Below, one piece after another: positions 46,875 to 59,800 of a DNA stretch of 64,000 nt. The first letter of the stretch is position 1. Every line of letters starts with the position of its first letter. The notes beneath the pieces were generated by a model. The model saw nothing but the letters and a program-made list of their open reading frames with translations. It was not told the DNA's origin and searched no databases. The DNA comes from Paramecium octaurelia (lineage: Eukaryota > Ciliophora > Oligohymenophorea > Peniculida > Parameciidae): NCBI GenBank assembly GCA_905182995.1, contig CAJJDP010000010.1, positions 1 through 64,000 of the forward strand. The letters are read 5' to 3'. A program made the translations under genes and the position numbers.

Positions 46875-48736
46875 ATGATAGACACTATAATTGGAGGTGA
46901 TTTTAGTGAATTCGTGGCCAATCGCCAATATGCGAAGATCCAATATTTGTAAGAGGAGAACAAATAATTGCAAGAGTAATTGAAGGACATGGATAAGGCA
47001 TTAAAATTGAATAAAGAAGTCCTTCGCATGTCGCTTGAGCAAAAGTACAAATACACAAATAACAAACAAGCCTAAACAATTCCAATAACTCAACCAATAG
47101 TAGTGAATAGAATTAAACTATTCAATTGCAAATGAAATTGCATGAGGAAAATGAACTAATCAGAAAATAAATGGTTAAATTGACAGAGGAGAGAAATGTT
47201 GCTTAAAATAAAGTAACTAACTCAATTATTAATGAAAGGTTTTGTTGTAATCGCAAATATCAGAAGAAAATTAAGCGTTTTTGAAGGATTTAATTGTTGA
47301 GTTGGAAGAAAAAATAGGGGAATTGCGAAGATGCATCCAAGATAAAGAATTCACGATTTAAGACGTGGAGAAAAACAGAGGTGTAATTGACAATGGATAA
47401 ATGGTAAAGATCAGGGAGATTGTAACGCCACACGAATAAACCTTAAGATTGACAGAGGAATTAGAATCTACCAGATAGCTCTTAAATAAGGTATCTCAAG
47501 GATCCCAGAAATTACAAGAAGAGAACAGAATGCTTAAAGACCAAAACTAAGTAAGTTTAAATATATTTTACTATTAGCATTTCCTAAGGGAGTAAATAAA
47601 ATATCATCTTATCTTAAGAAGTCCCTTAGCATATTATAAGATGAAAAGTAAGAAAATTTCCACAATAATAAGGCTACATTTATAATGATGATTTAGGTCA
47701 TTCAGTTGATAATTTAGAAATTCATAATGAAAACTATTCGAATTAAGTCTTTAATATAGGTCAAAACGAACCTACCCCACAACAAGATGGGTAATACTAA
47801 TCATAGTAACAAAATAATATGAAATATTTGACTAATAATGAGAGGTACTTAAATAGAATTAACAATTTTAGGGCAATTTATTAAGAGAAATTATAAAAAA
47901 CTGAGGCTTTATTGAAAGGATACAAGGAGTTATTTGAAAAGGAAAAGAATAAGGTAGGATTATTAGTTTAAATAAAAGATGATTTGGAAAGAAAGGTCAA
48001 TGAATGTTATAGTTAAAATGAATTGATACTCAAGGCACTCAACAATAAAGATCAAAGAATAGAATAATTATAGACTGAAAACCAATATTATAAGACCTAA
48101 TTTGGAAATTACATTTACTTACTCAAAAATAAGCGAAAGGTTAATTTAGATTTATCATTGTAATTGAAAGAACCAACAAACAATGTGCAACCATCTCCAC
48201 CCCCAATATCAAATAATAAAATAATAACTGATTTTGAAAAGGATCCTGATTATGCTGAAAGGCATATCAGTATCTTAGATCCTGATGATCCTTCCCCTGA
48301 CAATAGAAAAATTCATGACTTAGATGGCTAGATGAAACAATAAAACAAGATGAGCAACATATTTGAACCTAATTACTCTGAAATGAATTAATAAGAATGC
48401 AAATAGTTTTTGTAGAATACTGCCATCGAACTTTTTAAGCAGTATAATTTGAAGATGAATAATTTGAAGAAAAAGTAATTAATGCATCCATCAATGTCTC
48501 TGAAGACTAAGCCTATATGGCATGCAAAGTCGTTTAGTGACCCTCTAGATTACTTTACCTTACAATATTACAACCTTTAAGTCTCGGGTCAATATGAAAT
48601 AAATCAAAGATGTAATCTGCCAAACTTTCAAACGATGAAACAAGGTAAGGGACATGAAAAGCCAAAAGAAGTGTGGGACATTGATTTTAATGAACTTTCT
48701 ATTATTTAAGGAGATAAAAGTCAATTTTTTCAATGA
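46875..48736 (+). CDS. coiled-coil protein, 587 aa
   Basis: Five exons; introns at 47045-47070 (ends AAG), 47244-47263 (20 nt, ends CAG), 47551-47577 and 47648-47672 (ends AAG). The first half is a long coiled coil (VANRQYAKIQYLQEENKQLQ, FLKDLIVELEEKIGELRR, LTEELESTRQLLNKVSQGSQ). The middle contains FRAIYQEKLQKTEALLKGYK and ERKVNECYSQNELILKALNN. The C-terminal part is less regular, with acidic patches (ILDPDDPSPDNRKIHDLD). No known domain. It may be structural, perhaps of the cytoskeleton, but nothing in the sequence says which. The start could be a later ATG, since the predicted one lies only 11 bp from the divergent LACTB2-like start. Confidence 0.65.
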
Positions 48737-48786
48737 GGTAGATTAATCAAAGTAATTGATATGTGATAAATAATTATTATTAAATA

Positions 48787-50193
48787 TCATTAAAGATGGT
48801 GATTACTAAATAAGTCTTCTTCATCAATTTCATGTTCATCATCTACAAATGACTATTCGACAAAATATTAAAATTTAAACTATTATTTACTTATCCAAGG
48901 ATGTTTCAGCATTTATGAAGCTGTAGCTCTTTTATAAGGTATTACATTCAACATAGGTAATAAAAAATCTGCAAATTGATTTGCTTCTACTTTATTTATC
49001 TAGTATCTCTTTATTTTCAATATTCTTACTTCTAAACTAAGATTTATTCCAAAGTATAGTATTCACTCACCTTGAAGTGTCTCAACACTCCATTATGTGA
49101 AAAGTACTTTTTGCAATGTTTTCCAACACAAGTAAATTCAATAGGGTAGGAACCTAAAACTTATTAGATATAAGCTAAATGAGTTAATTCATCATCATTT
49201 TCAATTTCAAATAAACTGTCTCCAGTGATCAATTCAAATGCAATACAAGCCAAACTCCAAATATCAGCAGAAGTCGTATAGAATTGTCCCATGATTACTT
49301 CAGGAGCTCTGTATTACAAAGTTTGGATCTTCTCATTTCTGTGATGATTAATCCAACAAGCTTTACTAAAGTCCACAATCTTTACTTAAAATATTCTACA
49401 TTTATCTAAAGTATTCTACCTTTTGTCCAAGCCCACCATCCATTACAATTTCTACTTTATGCATTATAGTTTTTTCTTCTCTTTCTACCTCTTTCTTTTT
49501 TCCTTCTTCTTGTCTGATGAGGATTGCTTTTGATAATGTTTAATATTGTCTTAGAATTGTTGTCGTTAAGTGATCTGTCCCTTATCAACCAACTCTTTGA
49601 CTTGCTCATTGGTTAAACAAACTCGAATGTTTTCTGGTTTCAAATCAGCATGGATGATGCCACATTCTCGATGCAAAAAGTCCAAAGCTAAGAGAATCTG
49701 TTTGATAATGGATTTGCATTGATCAAAATTCAATCCCCTATCTTCTGTAGAATGAGATATTCTTAATAGATTCACACCCAACATTTCAAACACCAAAACA
49801 TAATGTTGTCCAAACGGACCTTTGTGTAAAAAGACATGCAATAATTAAACTATATTGATAAATTTTGATTTTTTGTGAATAGTCTGAAGTATCTCAATTT
49901 CATTTAATGCCTATTTATTTTCTTAATAATACAGCCTCTTGAAATCTAGGAGCACTCCTTTGAAATTTAAGAGCAACAAAGTTATTCGTCTTAAAATCTT
50001 TGGCCAACCATATATTCGAAAGGTGACCAAATTCGAGCTTCTGAATTGCAACATATCTCCCATGAAACACTTCTCCAACAAACACAGGATGAAAACAACC
50101 AATTGCATAATTCCTACAGTCTTCCACATCCTCATCCTCATCAGAACAATCAGAAAATTGATCCTAGTAATTTAATCTCAATTCTTCTTACAT
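48787..50193 (-). CDS. SRPK-like protein kinase
   Basis: Exons 50193-49933, 49910-49030 and 49006-48787; introns of 22 nt (TAG) and 23 nt (GAG); 453 aa. SR-protein kinases phosphorylate splicing factors. The acidic start (CSDEDEDVEDCRNYAIGCFH) leads into HPVFVGEVFHGRYVAIQKLE and FGHLSNIWLAKD, the SRPK form of the glycine loop. The catalytic Lys is in FVALKFQRS, the catalytic loop is GIIHADLKPENI, and RAPEVIMGQFYTTSADIWSL closes the activation segment. The DFG position reads IVDFSKACW instead of the DLGNACW of SRPKs, so Gly is replaced by Ser. A Lys-rich spacer (QKQSSSDKKKEKRKRQKEKK) divides the lobes, as in SRPKs. The C-lobe FADFLLPMLNVIPYKRATA and MLKHPW is complete. The exact last intron boundary is uncertain. 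Confidence 0.88.
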
Positions 50194-50372
50194 TATTATA
50201 ATTTATGGTCAGAATTACAAAGGATTAATAAGAAAATTGAATATCAATTATAATTTAATACATTCGAGCCTCACTCATTGAGATAACAACATATAGATAA
50301 AATTAATCGCCAAATACAAATTCATCATTAACAATATAATTTTTCAATCGCTGTCTTGGGACTACTATAATT

Positions 50373-51835
50373 CTAAAACTCTCGCAACTTAAAGGTTTCT
50401 TGAATTACCTTCCTACAATCGTAAGCAGGGAGCACATCAGAGAGCAGGAAATCATACAATAACTTTAATTCCTTATCGTCCTTGTTGTCATAATAAGGGA
50501 TTATTGGAATTCCATTCTCAATATGATACCCAAAACTGTATGCCGCATTATCAATCAACACAACGTCCTTCATGTCTCTCCCCAACACTCTGAGATCTTT
50601 AATATGCACCCCATCACTAGTCACAATGCAACTCTCTCGAAACAATTGGGCAGCTAAGATTTTCTTATGATCCAGAAACTAGATCACTTGAGAAGCATAA
50701 CATTAATGGGAAGCTGTAAAGATTACGACTTCACAGATATCTGACAATTGATTCAAGATCTATTTAGCCCAAGGCCTTATGTTGATTCCTGCCTAAACCG
50801 TCTCGCCTGAAGGAAATGTTATCGGCAAATAAACCTCAGATTTCATTTTTTAATCTTCATTACAATGGATGAGAGTTTCGTCAAGATCAAACACCACAGT
50901 TTTATGAACTAAATCGTATCAAAAAACTACATTTGCTATTTTTCTACGGTAAATTTACCATTTTCTTTTGTATAATACTTAAAGTAGGTTCTGTTTAATT
51001 TAAGCAGAAACCTATGCAATTATAAGTTTAAAAGGCATGGTCTCTATATAACTAACTGAGAGAATCGTAGGCTCCGTTGACAGCTTCTATCATGGAGCTC
51101 ACATAGTAGGTATTTTCTAAAATAGATTGCGAAGGTACTTCTTGAAAAGGATAGAATTCTATTTTTCGGTGAAAGCGATTTTGCTTATCTAAATGGAGAG
51201 ATACTATAAATGTTCTTTGAGAGATTTGAAACCTTGAATTGAGTCACAAAGTCATCCAAACTCAGATGAATATTCAGAGGCTGTTTTTGATCAAGATTTT
51301 TTTTGCTATTGGTTTAAGGTCTATCAATCGAGGACCCCTTTTCCGTTTTGAGTTTTTGTGCAAGTTTATTCTGATCTAGAGACAATATATTATATTTTCT
51401 GTCGGTCTTGGATTTATTCTATAAGCCAAAGGAATTATCCTTTGTGGAACTACTGTTGGCCTTATTATAGCTTTGCTATAAGGTTTTGCTGAGTTGTTGG
51501 GATAGTTAAGTCTTGCTCGAATCCTTTGATTTGGCAAAAAAGTAATACTTTTATAGTTACAATTGGCATACCTGTTGTGGATGGACAGATTTGGGGGTGT
51601 TAGTTCTAACATTTGTATCGATGAATGGATTCTTCTTAGGTACCTATTTAGAGATGGAGGATTTCTTATTTTTTATAAGGGTGCTCAAACTTTAAGTTTA
51701 GTATAATTTATTGAGGGTGCTTTTTTAAATGTCCACTGGAGAAACAGTATGTTATTGGTATTGCTTGGCTAATTTAAGTTTTAAACCAGAATTGTCCAAA
51801 TGAGATGGCGATGTTTTATTAATATTAGAATACAT
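50373..51835 (-). CDS. FCP/SCP-type (HAD) CTD-phosphatase-like protein
   Basis: Exons 51835-51139, 51116-50931 and 50908-50373; introns of 22 nt each; 472 aa. The first 300 residues are Ser/Lys/Gln-rich and probably disordered (MYSNINKTSPSHLDNSGLKL). The C-terminal 170 residues form the FCP1 homology domain: FHKTVVFDLDETLIHCNEDQ with the catalytic DxDxT, INIRPWAKQILNQLSDICEV, VVIFTASHQCYASQVI, LFRESCIVTSDG, IKDLRVLGRDMKDVVLIDNA and GIPIIPYYDNKDDKELKLL. These are the signatures of small CTD phosphatases and Dullard-type enzymes that act on phospho-Ser/Thr. Two introns are needed to join the frames. Between them lies NTYYVSSMIEAVNGAYDSLS. Substrate is unknown. Confidence 0.88.
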
Positions 51836-51902
51836 TAATATCTAATATGTCTGGGAGCGGAATACAAAATATTGTAATTGTTATAATGTATATATTATTT
51901 TT

Positions 51903-53485
<1,583 letters not shown>

Positions 53486-53551
53486 TTTATTTATTTAAAT
53501 AATTTTTAGATATTCTCATAAAGGATATTCAAAATTTAAATAACCAATTTA

Positions 53552-53769
53552 TCAATTAATTACATGATGTCTCACTCGTTTCTTCCACTCAGCCCTCTCC
53601 TCCCTTCCTCCAATCCCCATATTTTCCAATAATTTATCTGGTATACTTTTTTCATTTATCACATCCCCCCTCCTCTTACTCCAATTAAATTGTCTCCTTC
53701 AATATGCAATATTAAATCTATCCTAAAATAATCGAGATTTAATTCCCCACCCCCACAAACAAAATACAT
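53552..53769 (-). CDS. possible tiny gene, 66 aa, with very short intron
   Basis: In the gap between ATP synthase beta and CFAP46. From ATG at 53769 the frame reads MYFVCGGGELNLDYFRIDLI and LHIEGDNLIGVRGGG. If a 17-nt segment (GTGATA...AAAAAG, 53646-53662) is removed, it continues PDKLLENMGIGGREERAEWK and KRVRHHVIN to TGA at 53552-53554. Both halves look like protein. The DNA is unusually G-rich on this strand for the region. A 17-nt intron would be shorter than any other here, so a sequencing error or a different structure is possible. An ATG at 53811 would extend the N-terminus. No family recognised. Confidence 0.35.
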
Positions 53770-53814
53770 GTAATTATCTTTTTAGATAATAAATATATAT
53801 TCATTATTCATATC

Positions 53815-56800
53815 TCATTTCACATCTGATTTCATCTTTTTCAATCCCTCTATCACAATCTATTGGAAACCCTTGAAATTGCCACTGTATTCCTCAAACC
53901 CTTTCAAATATTTTGCAAACACTAGACTTTTCCTTAATGACAAATAGATACTTTGAAAATTGGAAAAGCTTGGTCTACTTTGATTACCCAAAATTTAATC
54001 CTGGCACCACTTAACCATCTCTTACATCAAGCTAAATTTATTCACAATTCCTACCTCCTATCTTGTGCGAGCTGTAGCAAGTGATTGAAGCACATGTTCT
54101 TAGAATTCAACCTGAGCTTTTTGTTCTGCTGCCTCTCTATTTAATTGCGATCACAATTATCTTACCTTAAACATGTAATGGCATCATTATAGGACTTAAG
54201 AAACACCTTAGCTTCGTAATAGGGTTACTCTGTGAACATAATTTTTAATAAATTAAATCAAATCAGTCTTAAATTAGGCAATCCTACGAATATGAAATTG
54301 TGAGTATAGATTCTCTTTTTATCAAATTAAATCTCCTTCAGATTTGAAATTTCTTACACAGGTTCGACCTTTCCTCCCTTCTTTGTTTCCACCTACTATG
54401 GTTTCTTGTCCATTATATTTCCATTCTCATCCTAATACTTTATAATTGGAGCCTAAGAAGGTAATAGGAGTATCATACCTTATATCTTTACAAGCATGCT
54501 GCCACATAAATATCCTCTGTCAATTATTTAACCAAATTTTCAAAAGCCTTTAAGAATTCTACAATTTAGGGTGACCATTGAGTTGTTAATATTGTACTCA
54601 CATCGATCAGAGTCAAAAACACAGAGACTTTGAAATTCTGCTCAAGAATGTGAGTCTTCTCGCCATCAGGGTCCAAAGATGAGAACTTCTCAATCAAACT
54701 TTTTTTCGCATTCATCTTATCAAATATTACCCAAAATTTAGAGGTGTTAATTTCACTTAGATCCACAATTACTTTAGATGACAAAATGTTCAATACTCCA
54801 GGAGATCCATACCAAAAAATAGAAGATCCTGTTTAAGCATACTTTTACAATTCTCCCAAAGATGCCAATCTACTTTATGAAAAAGTCTAAAATTATATAA
54901 TGTAATAATATTACTCCTTCAAATTTTAGTTAGGGTGTTGTTTTTTAAACCTCACCTAAAGTCTTTTGCAAATTAAATTCATCCAAATTTAAATCCTAAT
55001 CCTCTGTCTTAAAATCGTAAGTGAGGAACTTCAACTTGTCCTTCTCTATTCCTCTTGAACTATTGTTTAATTACACTTAGAAACCAACACTTTTCAGTCT
55101 TCTAACATACACAGCCATACTAAAATCTCTTGACATTGCTACGATCTTTTAAAATACCTTCAATTATTCAATGGGATAATCAAAGAACTTAGGATCAATC
55201 AATAAAACCACTGTGTCAATCTTGCCAGGTGCTTATTCTAAGGGAGATTCGTATAATGCCAATTCATCCTTTCCTGGTTTCCCTTTGGTTTGCTTTCCTT
55301 AATCTTTCTTGGGAGGAGGTGCCTTAGGATCAATTACTGGTGGAGGTACTTCCTCTTAAGTGTTAATATTCTCATCAATCAATTAGGGCACAAAACTCAT
55401 AAATTGTTCCACATCTACACAAAATTTGGTGTATTCCTTTTCCATATCCTCCTCCAATTTGATGAAGTCTTACTATTGAATTATCGGGGTCTTAATTAAA
55501 TTATTCTTAATCTAATCTAAATTGGCTTTCATTGAAGTCATCTAGTCATGAGTTTTAGAATCCAATAGTATCCTTTACACTTTATACACTGGAGTTTTTG
55601 TGTTATGCAAATACCCTAAGTACAAACAAGTTTTGTTTTGACTCATCTGCATTATTAGAAACCCAGCACTCTATTACACTTACGCCTACAAATCTGTCAA
55701 TGGGAAGATCATCAGATTATCCCATAATTTATTAGCCTCAGTTAATAATTTAATGGCATCTTAATTAAGAAATCCGCAGGCAGTATTGATCATCTTGATT
55801 AACCTAATATACACTATCATTTTATGCTTTCCGAAGAATGATTGTCTAACCATGTTAAACATCTATTCGCAAAAAGCAAAATGCTAAAACTTACACAAAT
55901 AATCATAGGATATCTCAGGACTCTTTCTTCCCAAGATATCTAAGGCAGATTCATAGAGCATTTTCAAATAAAAGTTCATTTACTTGAATCCAAATATACT
56001 CCATTCTAACGGAACAGTTGTGTTATCTCCTTTTGCTTTCAATACTGTGAATGCTTTTGATTCAATGTCTTTAATCAATTTTAATACACTTTGTAAGGCA
56101 TCAGTCTTGTAATCGAATTAATTGTCCTCCTCTTACGACAATTAAACAACTTAATCTTGTCCTTCAACTGGTGTTTCCCATACATCGTCCAATTACTATT
56201 TACTTATAGCCAGGTATCGTTTTGCTCTCACCAACTCAATTTCAGCTATTGTGTACCAAAATGTATCTTTTTTCAATTATTTCAAAGTGGATAATAAAAT
56301 AGCAGTTGCCTTCTCAAAGCTCTCTAATCTCTATGGAAGAGGCTGGATTGCTCGTTATATCTTAATGGTTAATTATGTTAAGAATTTCTAGAGAGGTTCG
56401 TAATTGCTTAATTGTTCAATTGGTTTGTCTTCTACTTAATCGTTGTTATTGTCATCGTCAGACCCTTAAAGATCAGGCAATTGCATTTATTTTCGCAACC
56501 ACTTAATCAACCCCATTTCAATAAAGCAAGAAGCCATTATCACCCTGATCTTTGCTTATAAATCCATGATTGGAGATCTAATCGATTCCGATTCTTTTTC
56601 AATTAGGAGCGTATACTTTAATAAGGATCTGCTTTGCTATTCTAAAGGTTTAAGGATTGAGTTCTGCAATCGCTGTATAATTTTGAAATAAATTTCAACC
56701 TAGTCAATTTTAGTGTAATTCTTATTTCGAACAAAGATGAGAATTTTATTCACCAAATTTAATATGAGATCTATTTAATGAATCATGAATCCACCATGCA

Positions 56801-59800
56801 TGATACATTTTAATGATTTCTCTAAATTCTCAATTATTTATTTGAATATGTCATATGAAAATTCCTTGAATAAATCCTTAGTTGATATTTTAGATTATAA
56901 AATGTATAAAGTGGTTAATGTTTAATAAATCTATAATTTATTTGGTGAATAATTGGGTTTATTTAAGACTTCCAAAAGCACTTCTGTAATTTACTTTAGG
57001 AATTATCTAATATCGTCATATTTCCCTAGTTTATACAAAGTCTTATATGTTTCAATTGATGAAGCTTCCCATTAGCTTACATTTTTAATCAATTTATGCG
57101 ATAGCTTGTGATTTTCAATTGAATCTCTGAATTCGCCTTCCAAAAATGCAATTTACCCTTAAAGACATAGGATTCTTCCCATCAATTCTAAATCTGAGAC
57201 AATTTTGGCATGCTTGTGAGATTCAGCTAATAATTCTTTGGCTCTATATATTTCACCTGAAAAGATTAATTCATTGCCTAAATCGGTCAGAATAGTATAC
57301 ACAAAGATCTCACTTATGATATTGGCCTAAGGCAGGTTTTGTTCCATAATGTCGGCTGGTCTAGATCTATTTTGTTATAACACACTCGATTCAGTTTTTG
57401 CAAGCATTTATTTCTTTTCTTGGTCAGTCAATTTAAATTTAACAATGTTAGATTATTAATACATCTACTCTGCCTCATTGTGAAATCCCACTTGATGTAA
57501 ACATTTACTAAATCTCACATCAATTAATCTATCTAAATAAGAATTATTTAATATTTCTTTAACAAAAAATTTCTAAAACACAAAAATTGGAACACTGTGA
57601 ATTTAAAGCCCATATTTTTCAAAGATACCAATCAAATTGTTTATATAAGTATATGTTAATTAAGCCTTGTCAAATAGGTATTTACCCATAAAATTAAAAT
57701 CTTCATAGCTTTTGACTCTTTCTAAGAATTCCTTACTGAATTATAATTTAATCCAATCTTAGATACAGGTTGGTAGAAGATACCTGGGTGAGAAATCATC
57801 TTATTGTTAAGGTTTAGGTTGTTATTACTGTTGTTTACTTGTTTTTTCATCAATAATGTTTGTGTATTTAGCTGCATTCTCTTCAAATTCATTCATAGTT
57901 TGAAATGAAATTTCAATGATTTTGATTAAGAATACTTTAGCATCTATCGCATATTAAATAGACTATTCCATAGTATCTGCAATCATTGCTAACATAATGT
58001 GGATTCTCATTAATCTTTCATAATGAGCACAATTCAATCTGTTTGGGTTGGCTTCCTCCTCTCTAGGCTTGAATATTTTTGACTTTTATTTATTACTTTT
58101 GATTGTTGTTGTTCTAACATTGGCAGCTCTTGAAAACCTTTAATTACTTGATTTCTATCCTGATATTTATGATTTTTATTCTTTGCTCTTGTTTTGCTTA
58201 ACTGTATTCTTGGTAGTCTTCTTGGTCATTTTCGATTTTTATTTTGATTATTTAGAAACCGTAGACTTTTTGCCTCTTGTACTTCTACTGAAAATAGTTG
58301 ATGAATTCTATTCTTCATCTCCTTCTTCTTCTTCTTCATCTTCCTCCATTTCAATTTCTATTAAAGTGTCTGCAGCTTACATCAAATTTTCTATGACCAA
58401 TTGTTTTTCATTCCCGTTTCTCAACAACCATTCTGAAAATTCAATTAATACTTCAACTATTTCAACAGAGGAATCCTTCTTTAACAATTCAATAGCCTTA
58501 TTATAAGCTGTATATTATTTGTAAAGATTATTGGATACTCTTGCCAATCTGATCCACACTTTAGCTTATAATGAGGAATCTGCCTCCTTCATGTTGACAA
58601 TGGCCTATAGTTCGTTTTTACCTTGTTTGCTCATAAAAATCATTTTAGCTTCCCAAATTGGTTTTGACATATTCTTGGGGATTAATTCAAATACCATATC
58701 TGCTGCCATTTCTCCCAATTTATAATCTTCATTTTCCAAGGCACTTTTAAATAACAATTATGCTAACAGCAAGACTAAATCAGGTTCACTCTTTTCTTTA
58801 CATTCCTTCAGGTAATTCAAGCAAGAATAGACTGGTTTAATGAGATGTTTTCTATTTTAAGCACTCTCTTCTAATCTAGCACACAAATTCCAAACTTATT
58901 TTGATGCATCCAAAACCAAACTGTTAATACCTGCCTTTAGTCCTTTATTTGCAGCCTCTATTGCATGAAATAAGCTGGAAAATAACAAGGATTCTTGAGA
59001 TTCAGTTTCTTATGTCTCTGAATTCAGCATTCTTAATAGATTTTCACTATATATGTATTCAGCCAAAGAATACCATCTCAAACGAGAAGCTGGAATTGTT
59101 GATAAGTCTGCTGTTAGTAATTGTAAAGAATATTATACACACCTCAATGAGTACTTATACATTAAAATAGTTTCTTCGTTTAATGCTAATCTTGCCAATC
59201 TAGCCCATAATTCAGCATGCAATTCTAGTTCAGTTTCGTCATTTTCTTTTGCTGTCCAACTGACAAGTGTTTCAAAGCATTTCTTAATCAGATCTTAGGT
59301 TTGAGCTTTATTGGTTGAATTTTGAATGATTTCTAATTATGAAACAACATCAAAAATAACACTATCGGATGATGATTATTATGGTTGTTTAGTACCTTTT
59401 TTATCCTATTGAGTGCCAGGTTTAGCAGCATTAGTTTTAGCTGTGCCAGACACTCTAGCCTTAATTGAGTTAATCAATTTACGAGTGTGGGGGGACAGAG
59501 GAGTTAACAGCAGAGCTTCACAAACTCTCATTACCTCATCATATTAAGACTTCCCTTCCATCAACCTTGCATACACTAAACCTATATTAGCTAAGACTTA
59601 GATCTTCGTATCGATGTCATAATCATTTATCAGCTTTTTTTCAATTTCCTTTAGTGAATTCTTCATTATCTCAAAGAATTCCTTCAATAAGTTAGTTATT
59701 TCTGGCAGCAATTTGCTATCATTAATAGGATTACGAAATATTGTAAGGAAATTATTCCAAATATAAATAGCTCCATTGAACACTAACCAAGTTTATTTGA

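Noticed and set aside
49380..49419. A 40-nt intron in the SRPK-like gene, made of two 20-nt repeats
   Set aside because: The frame reads straight through into VKIVDFSKACW without splicing, and splicing would break the phase with the first exon.
51117..51138. Frameshift or 16-nt intron in the SCP-type phosphatase
   Set aside because: A normal 22-nt GTA...TAG intron at this position restores the frame and keeps all other exons in phase.
58183..58506. Forward 107-aa ORF with a serine run
   Set aside because: Antisense of the acidic insert of CFAP46, whose frame is continuous here.
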